NCBI RefSeq assembly: GCF_026420845.1
Contig: NZ_JAOWCB010000007.1
Location: 124,001-188,000 of the forward strand
Length of the DNA stretch: 64,000 nucleotides
Direction: 5' to 3'
DNA from: Streptomyces sp. PR69
GTDB taxonomy: Bacteria; Actinomycetota; Actinomycetes; Streptomycetales; Streptomycetaceae
Shown: positions 44,990-56,123 of the stretch, piece after piece
Layout of the letters: every line of letters begins with the position of its first letter
Position numbering within the stretch: position 1 is the first letter of the stretch
The notes under the pieces: generated by a model
The model's database searches: none
Seen by the model: only the letters and a program-made list of their open reading frames with translations
Told to the model about the DNA's origin: nothing
Program-made: the position numbers and the translations under genes

Positions 44990-45031
44990 GAATGGGCCCG
45001 CACCCCTCCGGATGGGGGTGCGGGCCCATTC
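44990..45031. terminator. sucCD terminator
   Basis: GAATGGGCCCGCACCCC forms a perfect 17-bp stem with a short loop, ~50 bp after the sucD stop, serving both convergent genes. Confidence 0.85.
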
Positions 45032-45095
45032 GCGTCATGTGCGTCATGTGCGTCACCTGCGTCGCCTTGCGTCGCAGGATCGCCGGCATCACCGC

Positions 45096-46112
45096 TCAGC
45101 GGGGCTGCGGAAGCAGACGGTCAGGGCCGGCGGCGGGCCCGGAGCGGAGCCAGTCGCGCAGTGCCTCGGCCTCCTCGCTCAGCTGCTCTGGGCCGGCGGC
45201 CGGAGGCACCCCGCCGACCTGATGCCCCGGAGCCACGGGGGCCCGGTACTCTCTCGGGGCGGTGACCGCTGTGGCGGCCGTGACCCCGATCAGCAGCGTC
45301 ATGGCCGCGACCGCCGCCCGTGTCCACAGTCTGGCCCGGCGTTCGCCGCCGGTGCGGACGGCGCGCGCGGGCGACAGCACCATGGCGGGCCCGGAACCGG
45401 TGAGGGCCGTCAGCCGCTCCTGGAGCACCCCGGCGTCGGCCAGCTCGGGCAGGCGCGCGGCAACGGCCTCACGGGCGTGCAGCAGCCGGTGCGCGGCGGC
45501 CGGAGTGGACGCCTCCGTCTCGGCGGCCGTCTCGGGCAGGTCAATGCCCAGGCCGTCGTAGAGCAGCAGGGTCCGGCGGTACGGCGGCGGCAGCGCGAGC
45601 AGCGCGTCGAGCAGGGCGCGGCGGTCGCGTTCGACCGGCGGGGTGTCGCGGTGCCGGTGGGCGCGGCGCAGCCGGTGCCAGGGGGAGAGGGCGTAGTCGT
45701 ACGCGACGGCCCGTACCCAGCCCGCGGGGTCCCGGTCGCATGCCACCTCGGGCCAGTGCTGCCAGGCGTGGTGGAAGGCGCGTTCGACCGCCTCCTGGGA
45801 GAGCCTGCGGCGGCCGGTGAGCAGATAGGCCTGGCGCACCAGGGCGGGGGCGGCGTCGGCGTAGAGCGCGTCGAACGCCTCGGCGGGGGTGGGCGGCGGT
45901 GTCCGCCCGTGCGCCGCTTCCTGATCGTCAGCCGGATCCGCTTCCCGGCCCGGCTTCTGGTCCTGGACCTGATCCTGGACCTGGTCCTGTACCTGTACCT
46001 GTACCTGTACCTGTTCTTCCTCCGGCTCTGTCTCGGGCGCCGGTGAACCTTCTGGCGCTGCTTCCGCGGTGGGCTCCGCAGACGCGGCCAGGAGGGTGCT
46101 GCTCCGGGTCAT
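45096..46112 (-). CDS. ECF-sigma-like protein fused to a membrane helix
   Basis: This 338-aa protein has an N-terminal acidic Glu/Gln/Val low-complexity region, then a sigma-70 region 2-like segment (EAFDALYADAAPALVRQAYLLTG and AWVRAVAYDYALSPW, split by a few residues), a region 4-like segment (LLALPPPYRRTLLLYDGLG) and a C-terminal membrane helix (AAVAAMTLLIGVTAATAVTA). A membrane-tethered sigma-like factor or an anti-sigma/sigma fusion is possible. ATG 46112 is chosen. The Val-Gln repeat is encoded by a hexanucleotide microsatellite. It is divergent from the DUF6350 gene. Confidence 0.7.
   Translation of the reverse strand: MTRSSTLLAASAEPTAEAAPEGSPAPETEPEEEQVQVQVQVQDQVQDQVQDQKPGREADPADDQEAAHGRTPPPTPAEAFDALYADAAPALVRQAYLLTGRRRLSQEAVERAFHHAWQHWPEVACDRDPAGWVRAVAYDYALSPWHRLRRAHRHRDTPPVERDRRALLDALLALPPPYRRTLLLYDGLGIDLPETAAETEASTPAAAHRLLHAREAVAARLPELADAGVLQERLTALTGSGPAMVLSPARAVRTGGERRARLWTRAAVAAMTLLIGVTAATAVTAPREYRAPVAPGHQVGGVPPAAGPEQLSEEAEALRDWLRSGPAAGPDRLLPQPR
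45961..46016 (-). repeat. Hexanucleotide microsatellite inside the sigma-like gene
   Basis: cctgta and cctgga units repeat about nine times, encoding alternating Val-Gln and Asp-Gln. Six-base steps keep the frame, so copy number can change without a frameshift. Confidence 0.85.
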
Positions 46113-46228
46113 GGCCAGGACACCACCGCTCTGCACTCTGAGTAAAAGTACATAAACGTATCTTGAGCGACACAACGGTCATTCGCCTGTTACAGGGCGA
46201 AAGCGCGTGTCGTTGGCAGCATGGCCGC

Positions 46229-47884
46229 GTGACTCAGGCGACCGACGTGACCGACGTGACCGACGCGTCCGACGTGACGCAGCCGGCCGAGACGGAGAGC
46301 GTGGCGTACGGCGGACGGGCCGTCGTGGCGGCCGCGGCGTCCGTACGCGGGGTGACGGCGGCGGGGCTGGGCCTCGGGGCCCTGACCGTGCTGGTGGTGA
46401 TGGCGTGGATCAGCTCCCCGTACCCCGACAGCGGGCCGGGCGGGGCGTTCCACGTCGCCGCGTCCCTCTGGCTGCTGGCCCATGGCGTGGAGCTCGTACG
46501 GACCGACACGCTCTCCGGCCAGCCCGCCCCCGTGGGCGTCGTGCCGCTGCTGCTCGTCGCGCTGCCCGTCTGGCTGGTGCACCGCGCGGCGCGGGACTCC
46601 GCGGAGCGCGGCCAGCGGGACGGGCTGCGCAACGGCCTGGACGTGTGGTGCGCGGTGACGGCGGGATATCTGACCGTCGGCGCGGCGGCGACGGCGTACG
46701 CGGCGGGCGGGCCGCTGGGCGGCGACGTCCTCAGCGCCGTACTGCATCTGCCGCCGCTCGCAGCGGCGTCGGCGGCCGCGGGGATCTGGACGGCCCGGGG
46801 GCGGCCGCTGGGGCCGCTGCCGGGATGGACGCCGGAGCGGGTACGGGTCGCGCTCGCCCGCACCCGCGCGGTCGTGGCGCTGCGGGCGGCCTGCGCGGGC
46901 GCCCTCACCCTGGTCATCGGCGGTGCGGTGCTCGCCGTCACCTCACTGGGGTGGCACTGGGGCATGGCGCAGGAGTCGCTGTTCCGGCTGTCGGAGGTGT
47001 GGTCGGGGCGCGCCGCGGTAGTGCTGCTGATGCTGGCGCTGACGCCGAACGCGGCGGTGTGGGGGGCGGCGTACGGGCTGGGGCCCGGCTTCGGGGTGGG
47101 CGCCGGTGCGGCGGTGACGCCGTTTGGCGCGGGCGGGACCCGCGCGGGCGGGACCGTCGCCGACGCCTCCGTCGCCGTCCCGTATTTCCCGTGGCTCGCG
47201 GCGGCGCCGGAGACGGGCGGCGGGGCGACGCCGCTGACGTGGGCCGCGACTGTCGTGCCGGTGGCGGCGGGTGGAGTGGTGGCGTGGCTGACGGTACGGG
47301 GCCGGGGGCCCGCCGGGCCGCCCCCCGCCGGGTGGCGGGACACCGCGCTCACCGCCCTCCTCGGCGCGGCCGGCTGCGCCCTGCTGACCGCCTTCCTCGC
47401 CGCGGCGTCCGGCGGACCCCTCGGTACCGGCCGACTGGCGGCCTTCGGCCCCGTGTGGTGGCTGACGGGCGCGGCGGCGCTGGCGTGGTGCGGGGGGATC
47501 GGGGTGGCGGGGGCGCTGGGGGTATGGGGGTGGCGGCGGTGGCGCGCGTTGCGGGAGGCACGCCGGGGGAGTAGTGGGGTGCGTGGGGCGTCGGTGGGCA
47601 GGGAGCAGGGTCCCGAGGAGACGGCTGAGCAGCGCGCGGAACCCTCGGGGCCCGTTGAGCCCGTCGAGCCCTTTGAGGCCCCCGAGTCCGCGGAGCCTTC
47701 GGGGGCCTCTGCGCCCTCGGGGGCAGCCCTCTCGGAGACGTACGACTTCCTGCCGGCGGACCCGTGGGCGGACCGGGGGGACCTGGGCGAACCGCGCACG
47801 GAGCCCTCGGGCTCTTCAGGGGGCGACTCTCCCCAACCCCTCCCCCTACGCCCTGGGGCGTGGGGGGACCCCCACTTCCCGTAA
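46229..47884 (+). CDS. DUF6350 multi-spanning membrane protein
   Basis: This ~551-aa protein has about ten hydrophobic segments (from [20 protein letters not shown] to [19 protein letters not shown]), separated by short loops, then a ~110-residue Glu/Pro/Ser-rich cytoplasmic tail. It matches the Streptomyces DUF6350 type, thought to act in cell-division- or envelope-related transport; function unproven. GTG 46229 is preferred to TTG 46163: the extra segment would carry a rare TTA codon and is not coding-like. A Thr-Asp-Val repeat follows the start. Confidence 0.8.
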   Translation: MTQATDVTDVTDASDVTQPAETESVAYGGRAVVAAAASVRGVTAAGLGLGALTVLVVMAWISSPYPDSGPGGAFHVAASLWLLAHGVELVRTDTLSGQPAPVGVVPLLLVALPVWLVHRAARDSAERGQRDGLRNGLDVWCAVTAGYLTVGAAATAYAAGGPLGGDVLSAVLHLPPLAAASAAAGIWTARGRPLGPLPGWTPERVRVALARTRAVVALRAACAGALTLVIGGAVLAVTSLGWHWGMAQESLFRLSEVWSGRAAVVLLMLALTPNAAVWGAAYGLGPGFGVGAGAAVTPFGAGGTRAGGTVADASVAVPYFPWLAAAPETGGGATPLTWAATVVPVAAGGVVAWLTVRGRGPAGPPPAGWRDTALTALLGAAGCALLTAFLAAASGGPLGTGRLAAFGPVWWLTGAAALAWCGGIGVAGALGVWGWRRWRALREARRGSSGVRGASVGREQGPEETAEQRAEPSGPVEPVEPFEAPESAEPSGASAPSGAALSETYDFLPADPWADRGDLGEPRTEPSGSSGGDSPQPLPLRPGAWGDPHFP

Positions 47885-47888
47885 CTGG

Positions 47889-48035
47889 GGGCTTCGCCCC
47901 CAGACCCCGTTCGGGGGCCGGGCTTCTGCCCAGGCCCGTTCGGGGTGGCCGGGCTTCCGTGCAGGTCCCGTTCGGGGGGGGCCGGGCTTCCGTCCAGACC
48001 CCCTCCGGGGGGTGGGCTTCCGCCCCAGGGTGGTG
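47889..48035. repeat. 31-bp palindromic tandem array
   Basis: Five degenerate copies beginning at 47889, 47920, 47951, 47983 and 48014 share gggcttccgcccag and a later ccccgttcgggg palindrome. Spacing is 31, 31, 32 and 31 bp. It starts immediately after the DUF6350 stop. Confidence 0.85.
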
Positions 48036-48400
48036 TCCCGTCGAGTGGTGTAGCCATCCGGACCGTGCCGGTCCGGATGGCCTGTGATCGGCTGGCCCGG
48101 CCGCAGCTCCGCGCCGCCGCGTGAGCCGGTCAGGGTGGCGGAGGCTGCCCGGGTCCCCCGGTCCCCGGCCGAACCTGCCGCCGCCTGCGAAGCCGCCAAG
48201 GCTGACCGGCTAAACCACTCGGCGGCACACCATCCCCGGGCCCCTCGCGGTGGTGGGGCTCCGCCCAGGCCCGTTTGGGGGTGGGCTCCCCCAGGCCCCC
48301 CCGGGGGGGGGTGGGTCCCCAGCTCTCCTCCAGTGCGGGCTTTTCACAGGCCCGTTCGAGGGCGGGGGTGTGGGGAGGGCCCGGCGGGGCTTCGCTCCTG
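48036..48400. repeat. Gene-free DNA with further degenerate palindromes
   Basis: Copies related to the 31-bp unit recur from about 48258 (ggggctccgcccaggcccg and following). No coding potential is visible in 48036-48257. Confidence 0.5.
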
Positions 48401-48409
48401 GGGTCCTTG

Positions 48410-48436
48410 GGGGTGCGGGGCCAAGCCCCGCACCCC
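48410..48436. terminator. Terminator for the leftward gene
   Basis: GGGGTGCGGGGC forms a perfect 12-bp stem with a CAA loop, 22 bp past the end of the minus-strand gene. Confidence 0.75.
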
Positions 48437-48457
48437 TCTCCGGTGGGGGCCGCTGTG

Positions 48458-49417
48458 TCAGGTGCGGTTCTCGTGGGTGAGCTGGATCAGCGTCGCCTTC
48501 GTGGCGACCGTCAGCCGCAGCTGAACCGAGCCGCCGCCGAGGGGGGCGGTCGGGCTCAGCCAGGTCGTCACCCGGCATGAGCCGGGGCCGTCCTCAACCG
48601 TGGACGCGGCGCCCCGGTCGTACTCCGGCAATGACGCGCGGACCCGCACCAGGGCGTCGTCGAGGTCGTCGGGGTCCAGCCCCGTAGGACCGATCAGCGC
48701 ACCCAGCACGGTCATACCGTCGCTGTCGGGCAGCTGATCGAGCAGTTCGACCGTCACGCGCGCCCCCGGGCACGCCTCGCGGATACGCTCCGCCAGATCT
48801 GCCACGCGTCGCTTGCCCTCCGGCTGCCCAAGCCCGGCCAGCCGGGCTTCGACGCCGACGTAGACCGACGCCAGGTCGGCACCCTCGTCCATCAGGTCCG
48901 CGACGTCCTCCTCGGACAGCGGGGAGTGCGGCACTGAGGGAGTCAGATCCAGGTAGCCCTCGCCGCCCTCGCCGATCTCGTCGTCCTCGTCGTCCTCGTC
49001 GTCCTCGTCGTCCGGCTCCTCGAACGGGTCGGCGCCGACTCGCGCGTACAGCGCGTACGCACCGCATACGGTGCGTCCCTGCTGCCACAGCCGGTCGGGA
49101 ACGTCCACCCAGCCCGAAAGGAGTGTGTCATCGACGGTGAACCGGGCCTCGTCGAAGCCCAGCCGGCTGATGAGCGGTCCGACCGAGGTGCGCAGTGACC
49201 GCTCGGGATCGGCCTCTTCGGCCCTGGGGCACACCAGGAGCAGTCCAGCGAGAAAGCCGGTGCGCAGTCCGTCCGGATCCGCGGACTCGAACTCCACCGA
49301 AGCCGGTTTCAGTTCCGTCACCAGATCCAGCGTCGCCCGCATCGCTTCGGCAGCGGTGCGCGCGCTCGCCGGGTTCAAGCTGACCCGGACGACCACATCG
49401 GTCGGACCGTACGACAT
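48458..49417 (-). CDS. Hypothetical protein with acidic linker
   Basis: This 319-aa cytoplasmic protein has two folded halves joined by a DEDDEDDEDDE acidic run (~160-172) encoded by a cgtcgtcct repeat. The second half (VTVELLDQLPDSDGMTVLG) shows alternating beta-alpha features. I recognise no family; no membrane or signal segment is visible. ATG 49417 is chosen (MSYGPTDVVVRV) because the upstream residues are Arg-rich and unlike coding sequence. A terminator follows. Confidence 0.65.
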   Translation of the reverse strand: MSYGPTDVVVRVSLNPASARTAAEAMRATLDLVTELKPASVEFESADPDGLRTGFLAGLLLVCPRAEEADPERSLRTSVGPLISRLGFDEARFTVDDTLLSGWVDVPDRLWQQGRTVCGAYALYARVGADPFEEPDDEDDEDDEDDEIGEGGEGYLDLTPSVPHSPLSEEDVADLMDEGADLASVYVGVEARLAGLGQPEGKRRVADLAERIREACPGARVTVELLDQLPDSDGMTVLGALIGPTGLDPDDLDDALVRVRASLPEYDRGAASTVEDGPGSCRVTTWLSPTAPLGGGSVQLRLTVATKATLIQLTHENRT

Positions 49418-49515
49418 CAGTGGGTCACATATCCTTCCCGTGAGACATTCACATGCCCGGCGTTCTTCCAGACGTTCCCGTAAGCGCCCTCGAATCCGCC
49501 GTGCACGCGGTGCTT

Positions 49516-49870
49516 TCATGCGGCGGAGGTGCGACGGCTGGTCGCGGGCGCGGCCCGTACCGCCGCGAGCTTCTCCACGCTGTCGGCCTGCTGGGCCGCG
49601 GAGGTGGCGACACCTGCCGCCTTCAGCACGGCCTCCGCGTGCGCGGTCGCCTTCTTGGCCCAGTCGCCGGCTTTTCCGGCGTGCTTGGCCGCGTCGTCGG
49701 CGCCGCTGGCAGCGTCAGCGGCACGGACTGCCGCCCGCGCAGCCCGCTTGTCGTGTCTTTGGGGCGGCGCTCTCCTCGGCGGCTCGCCGCGCGGCTTCCT
49801 TGGCCTTCGCCGCCGCGGCTTCGGCCTGGGCGCGCTCGCACCGCTCGTCTCGTTTTCTTTCCGCTGATGG
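49516..49870 (-). pseudogene. Frameshifted ALF-repeat-like fragment
   Basis: In one minus frame the DNA encodes ERCERAQAEAAAAKAKEAARR and in another, from ~49750, AKHAGKAGDWAKKATAHAEA and AQQADSVEKLAAV. Both resemble the Ala-rich helices of ALF-repeat proteins in Streptomyces polymorphic exoproteins. A frameshift near 49755 and the lack of a start or remaining body indicate a decaying fragment. Confidence 0.55.
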
Positions 49871-50230
49871 TCGTATCCCCTCGATGGCTGTCGGGCCGGG
49901 TCGGGGCCCAACTGCGGCAACTGATGCCGAAACCGCGCACGATGGCACATGCTCCCGGCCGACCGGCACACCGCCCGGTCGCCGCGGCCATCCGGCCTGC
50001 CCGTGTTCGGACGGCGTCAACTGGCCGCCCGGCCATGGCCTGGCACCGCACCTCCCGCGAGGGCGGCAGCCGGGAGGATGATATGAGTATTCAAGCTGCA
50101 ACGGGGGAAGCGGGGGATGGATCGCAGACTGCTGCTGCGACCGTCGAGGGATGTTCGCTGTTCGAGATGGTGACGGGGCCTCACCCGATTTCTCCCAGCC
50201 GTACTGACCATACGCACAGGAAGCAATCGA
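49871..50230. other. Gene-poor intergenic DNA
   Basis: About 360 bp without supported genes between the ALF fragment and the secreted protein at 50231. A ribosome site (AGGAAG) ends it. Confidence 0.5.
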
Positions 50231-50737
50231 GTGACTGTGAAGCTTACTTCTGCCCTTCTCGCCACAGGCGCCGTCCTGGGGACCGTCGCCTTCGCCGCAA
50301 CCGCCGTCGCCGACTCCCGGGACGGCCACGCTCCGGCGGCCCCCGCCGCGGCGGCCGAGCTGCCGCCCTTCGCCGTCGAGGACTTCGCCTACCCTCAGGC
50401 CGACAAGATCCTCGAAGAGCGCGGAATCCGCCTGGTCCGCGGCGACGGCCGCATCACGCTCGCCGACTGCGCGACCGCGACCAACCCGATCGAGGTCTAC
50501 AGCCGCTCCAAGGGCCAGTACTGCTTCGAGGTGACCGGCAAGGGCGGGTACCTCCAGCTGGAACTGGATCAGGTGTACGGGGTCAAGGGCAACGACTACG
50601 CGACCCGCGTGGACATGAGCGTCGACGAGCGTGAGGTTTCCTTCGACGTCGACAAGAACACCTGGACGCCGGTGGGCGAGGCAGCCGACCCCCAGGGCCG
50701 CGACCACGTCCTCCTGGAGATCCACGCCAACAGGTAA
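50231..50737 (+). CDS. Small secreted protein, companion of a broken protease gene
   Basis: This 168-aa secreted protein starts with a signal peptide (TSALLATGAVLGTVAFAATAV, cut after AVA) and has a beta-rich body with two Cys residues (DCAT and YCFEV). GTG 50231 has AGGAAG 7 nt upstream. By memory, similar Streptomyces proteins precede secreted trypsin-like/FG-GAP genes. Here that gene is degraded, so this one may now be orphaned. Function unknown. Confidence 0.65.
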   Translation: MTVKLTSALLATGAVLGTVAFAATAVADSRDGHAPAAPAAAAELPPFAVEDFAYPQADKILEERGIRLVRGDGRITLADCATATNPIEVYSRSKGQYCFEVTGKGGYLQLELDQVYGVKGNDYATRVDMSVDEREVSFDVDKNTWTPVGEAADPQGRDHVLLEIHANR

Positions 50738-50743
50738 GCGACG

Positions 50744-51043
50744 CCTGCCGCGAGAGCGGGATCAGCTTCCACGGCAGCGCGGACCTTCTCCAGCCCGCCG
50801 TGCGGACCGTGGCCATCACCGAGGTCATTCCCCGCACGGACCGTGACCTGGTCATCGCCAGGCTCGCCGAGCTGGTCACCGATGTCGCACTGTCCCGCTC
50901 GCCATTTCCGCGCCGCAGGCGGGGGAGAGGCAGCATGTTCCGCTCGGCGGCGACTTCAAGGCTCCGTGCACGCTGTGGGACTCCGGCACGGGCGGCGGTT
51001 TCGACGCCCCGGTCAAGCACTGGAACAGCAAGATCGTGAGCTG
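50744..51043 (+). pseudogene. Remnant of secreted trypsin-like/FG-GAP protein gene
   Basis: Successive fragments in different frames read AVRTVAITEVIPRTDRDLVI and, after an indel, FKAPCTLWDSGTGGGFDAPV then a stop near 51043. These resemble internal and C-terminal parts of Streptomyces trypsin-family exoproteins. No start, catalytic triad or full domain remains. Confidence 0.55.
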
Positions 51044-51173
51044 AGACGGCCGGGCCGGCGCCGCGGGGCGGCGCCGGCCGGACTCACCAGGCTCCCCGGG
51101 GGCGTCGTGCAGCACAGCTGCGCGGCGCCCCCGGCGCTTTGCGCGCGGGCTCTGCGCGGGCTCTGCGCGCGCG

Positions 51174-51950
51174 CTACTCCTTGACGCCGATCACACCGCG
51201 CAGAGGCTCCGGGAGGAGTTCGTTGCAGGCGAGCTGGCCGTCCTTGGTCAGGGCGTCCGAGACGCAGGTGTAGTAGTCGCGGTAGACGAGCTGCGCGGTG
51301 AAGTTCGCGGCGACGAACATCAGGGCGATCGAGGCCATGACCAGGCCGCTGACCGCCGCGGTGATCAAGGGCCTGGCGGGGCCGCCGCCGGACTGCGTCT
51401 CCTGGGAGGCGGGCGGTTGCGGAGCGGCCGGGGCGGGGGTGCGGGACTGCGGCTTGGCGCGCAGGGAGCTGATCGCCCAGTACAGGGCGAGCGAGCCCAG
51501 CAGCAGCGCGATCTCCGGGAAGTCGAAGAGCGCGAAGAAGAACGCCCACATGCCCGACAGCAGCGCATAGCGCGCCCGGCGCTGCACCGGGTCCGTCGGG
51601 TCCCAGCGCAGACCTCCCGGGCCTCCGGGGCCCTGGCCCTGCTGGCCGCCTGGGCGGCCGCCGAAGCCGCCGCCGGAGGAGCGGCCCGGCTGGCGGCTGC
51701 TCCACTGGCCGCCCCAGGAGGAGCCGCTGGAGCTGCCAGAGCCGCCGGTCCCGCCGGAGGAGTCGGCGCCCTCGCCCTGTGCGCCCTCGCGGTCGTCCCC
51801 TTCGCCGCCATTGCCGTTCTCGGGGCGGCGCGGCTGCCAGGGCTGGTCCGGCCTGCCCTCCGGCGGCGGGGCGAAGGGGTTGTTGTCGTCCGTGGACTGG
51901 CGTTCCCGCGGCAACAGGAGGTGGCCCATACGGCGGCGTCGGTCCGGCAT
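51174..51950 (-). CDS. Integral membrane protein upstream of purNH
   Basis: This 258-aa protein has a Gly/Pro/Gln/Ser-rich disordered N-terminal ~110 residues and a C-terminal membrane part with three hydrophobic segments (LLSGMWAFFFALFDFPEIAL, LLGSLALYWAISSL, ITAAVSGLVMASIALMFVA). It has no recognised motif. ATG 51950 is used; ATG 51929 (MGHLLLPRER) is equally likely. It is divergent from purN. Function unknown. Confidence 0.72.
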   Translation of the reverse strand: MPDRRRRMGHLLLPRERQSTDDNNPFAPPPEGRPDQPWQPRRPENGNGGEGDDREGAQGEGADSSGGTGGSGSSSGSSWGGQWSSRQPGRSSGGGFGGRPGGQQGQGPGGPGGLRWDPTDPVQRRARYALLSGMWAFFFALFDFPEIALLLGSLALYWAISSLRAKPQSRTPAPAAPQPPASQETQSGGGPARPLITAAVSGLVMASIALMFVAANFTAQLVYRDYYTCVSDALTKDGQLACNELLPEPLRGVIGVKE

Positions 51951-52192
51951 CTGGTGAACGTCTTCCCCTCGTCGTGCCCGTCAGCGGACGGGTGCTGTCC
52001 CCAGACGCTACCTCCCGGCCACGCCCCCGTGCCGTGGGGGCCGTTCTCGGTGCCGGTATCGTTGCTGACGGTCGGCTCCTTCGTAGGGTTCCCCGTATCG
52101 AAGGGCATGATTCGTTCGTACGACCATACAAAGCCGGCCCATTCCGTCGGCGCCGCCCGTCAGAACAGCAGCCCGTGAGAAAGAGACCCGCC

Positions 52193-52835
52193 GTGGCCTC
52201 CCCGCCTCCCCTCGCCCGCCCCGGCCGGCCCGTACGCCTTGTCGTCCTGGTCTCCGGCTCCGGCAGCAATCTGCAGGCCCTGCTGGATGCCGTCGACGCC
52301 GACCCGGAGGGGTTCGGCGCACGCGTCGTCGCGGTCGGCGCCGACCGCGACGGCATCGCCGGACTGGAGCGTGCCGAGCGCGCGGGGCTTCCCACGTTCG
52401 TGTGCAAGGTCAAGGACCACCCCACGCGTGAGGCGTGGGACCACGCGCTCACCGAAGCGACGGCGGCGTACGACCCCGATCTCGTCGTGTCGGCCGGCTT
52501 TATGAAGATCGTGGGGAAGGAGTTCCTCGCGAGGTTCGGCGGGCGGATCATCAATACGCACCCCGCCCTGCTGCCCAGCTTCCCCGGTGCGCACGGCGTG
52601 CGCGACGCGCTCGCCTACGGCGCGAAGATCACCGGGTGCACCGTCCACTTCGTCGACGACGGCGTCGACACCGGTCCGATCATCGCGCAGGGCGCGGTCG
52701 AGGTGACGGAAGAGGACACCCCGGACGGTGCCGCCGCTCTCCATGAGCGGATCAAGGAAGTCGAGCGAAGGCTGCTCGTCGATGTCGTGCGGCGTCTGGC
52801 CCGGCACGGCTACCGCATTGAGGGACGAAAGGTTC

Positions 52836-52849
<14 letters not shown>
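52193..52849 (+). CDS. purN: Phosphoribosylglycinamide formyltransferase
   Basis: PurN adds a formyl group from 10-formyl-THF to GAR in purine synthesis. The ~218-aa protein has [16 protein letters not shown] near the N-terminus, the catalytic Asn/His/Asp region with [15 protein letters not shown], and [18 protein letters not shown] 52193 is preferred (GAGAAAGAG upstream); GTG 52175 is in frame. It overlaps purH by 14 nt, so the two are translationally coupled. Confidence 0.95.
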
Positions 52850-54404
<1,555 letters not shown>

Positions 54405-54417
54405 CGCGACTGAGGCG

Positions 54418-54459
54418 CGCCCCGGGCCCGCGGACCGTGAAGGCCGCGGGCCCGGGGCG
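54418..54459. terminator. Bidirectional terminator after purH
   Basis: CGCCCCGGGCCCGCGG forms a perfect 16-bp stem with a 10-nt loop between convergent genes. Confidence 0.85.
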
Positions 54460-54497
54460 GGTGCGGATGGCGCTCCGGCTCTCGGCTGCCGAGTCCG

Positions 54498-54998
54498 CTA
54501 CCAGGCCCAGTGGCCGTGGCAGGCCCCGTTCGTCACCCACTCGTGAGAGGTGATGTTGTTGTTGGCCTTTGAGCCGTTGGTCATGCGCTGGACATTGCCG
54601 TTGATGTCCCGGGCCAGATTGTCGACGTAGTCGTTCTGACGGATGCAGAGGTAACCGCCTTTGTAGTCCTTCTTGGACCAGAACCTGACAGCGACCAGCC
54701 CGTTCGGGTCATCGGCGCCAGTGTTCACCAACGATGTCGCCGCATCGTCCTCGTTGCCGCGGAACGGGCCGGAGTTGTTGCCCCAGTGGGAGTCCCAACT
54801 CGGGGTTGTGCCCATCCAGCCGGAGCAGTACGTATACCTGTAGGCACGGAAGTTGCCGTCCCCCCAGTTGTTGTCGCGGATGTTCTCGCACGCGTTCGCC
54901 GCGGTTGCCGACGGCGACGCCTGGGCTGCGCTGATAGGGATCACCGAACTTGCCCCCGCCAGGGCCAGTGCGGCGGCAGCAATGCGGATCTTGCGCAT
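54498..54998 (-). CDS. Secreted peptidase-inhibitor-I36-like protein
   Basis: This 166-aa secreted protein has a signal peptide (RIAAAALALAGASSVIPISA, cut after AQA) and a ~135-residue Asn/Trp/Gly-rich beta domain with four Cys residues, VRFWSKKDYKGGYLCI and a final SHEWVTNGAC. The arrangement resembles the I36-like outer domain of the kinase at 56124, which ends SHKWVEHC. ATG 54998 has AAGGAG upstream. It lies 54 bp after a lipoprotein gene on the same strand. A protease-inhibitor role is inferred only. Confidence 0.72.
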   Translation of the reverse strand: MRKIRIAAAALALAGASSVIPISAAQASPSATAANACENIRDNNWGDGNFRAYRYTYCSGWMGTTPSWDSHWGNNSGPFRGNEDDAATSLVNTGADDPNGLVAVRFWSKKDYKGGYLCIRQNDYVDNLARDINGNVQRMTNGSKANNNITSHEWVTNGACHGHWAW

Positions 54999-55052
54999 GG
55001 GTGTTCTCCTTCTGGTTTCTGATGGAACGGTGTGAGAGAGCCGCGAAGGCTC

Positions 55053-55979
55053 TCAGGACGAGGTGATCTCCGCCGCGCGGGCAAGGGCGGCGAGTTCCAT
55101 GCGGCGGCGCGTGTCGATCTCGTCGCGGTACCGCCGTCGGACCTCGCGGCTGTACTCGCGCTCCAGCGAGCGCGCTGTCTTCCCCAGGGAGGTGCGAGCA
55201 GCGCACTCCGCCTCGCGGACCGCGAGGCGCACTTCGATCGTGTGCGCGGTCTCCGGGCTCACTCCTTCGCTGAGCCGCGGCAGATCCGACCGAAGCTCAC
55301 CGGGAGACGCGTATCGGTGACCCGCCTCGTGCATACAGGCAGACCATGCGCGCTGGGCCGAGCGGAAGCGGGGATCGCGCTCGATGTCAGGTACATAGAG
55401 CGGAGTGAGGTTGTCCGTGACCCTGGTGACGCGGAACCATGTGCGCGGATCGCCGTAAAGGCGGCGCTGTGCCTCGGCCTGGCAGCCCCCGATGGTGCTG
55501 CCGACGGTCTGGCCGCCGGGCAGGGTGACGTGCATCTCCAGCTCGTCGCTGCGGCCGAGTGCGGTCACGTAGCGTGCGCGGTCCTCCTCGGTCAGCTGAT
55601 TGCGGTAGGCGATGTTCGGATTGGAGAGTTTCTCCTTCATCAACTCCTTCTCGATCCGGCCCCCGTAGCCGTGCTTGCGCGCCCAGGTGACGTCGGTGAG
55701 CACATAGCCATGGCGGAGGGCCTCCCCTTCGCCGCGCCACGCTCTCACCCAGTAGCGGAAGCCCTGGCCCTCCATGCAGCGTTTGACGAGGAGGGCCTCC
55801 GCGTGTCCCAGGCGCGCCCGCTCGGCGTCGGTCAGCTCCCTCCCCTGATCACGGACCGCTCCAACGGCCTTGCGGGGTTCCGCAGAACCGTTCCGCTCGA
55901 CGTTGTCGCCGGTACAGCCGACCGTCGCGAGTGCGATGACCGCCGCGGTCGTGCACGAAGAAGTGAAGTATCGCCTCAT
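55053..55979 (-). CDS. Lipoprotein of the I36 signalling cassette
   Basis: This 308-aa protein has a lipobox (LATVGC) after a signal peptide starting MRRYFTSSCTT. The mature part is rich in Arg/Glu helices with several Cys (KRCMEGQGF, IGGCQAE, SACMHEAG) and no recognised catalytic site. ATG 55979 is preferred over ATG 56030, whose extension is low in coding character. It lies between the kinase and the secreted I36-like gene on one strand and may be their partner; this is inference. Confidence 0.72.
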   Translation of the reverse strand: MRRYFTSSCTTAAVIALATVGCTGDNVERNGSAEPRKAVGAVRDQGRELTDAERARLGHAEALLVKRCMEGQGFRYWVRAWRGEGEALRHGYVLTDVTWARKHGYGGRIEKELMKEKLSNPNIAYRNQLTEEDRARYVTALGRSDELEMHVTLPGGQTVGSTIGGCQAEAQRRLYGDPRTWFRVTRVTDNLTPLYVPDIERDPRFRSAQRAWSACMHEAGHRYASPGELRSDLPRLSEGVSPETAHTIEVRLAVREAECAARTSLGKTARSLEREYSREVRRRYRDEIDTRRRMELAALARAAEITSS

Positions 55980-56123
55980 GGCGGTGCTACCCCCTGTGGC
56001 CTGCGTCGCCGGTGCGGGCGGCGCAGTCATTACCTTCGTGGCGGGAGGAGGCGGCGGATACCTCGGACATCCGAGGTTCCCTCCGGAGGCGTGGTTCGAC
56101 GGCGGCGGTTCACCCGCCGCAGC

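Noticed and set aside
47889-48440. Repeats considered as a CRISPR array
   Set aside because: Units are contiguous, degenerate and palindromic, with no unique spacers and no cas genes.
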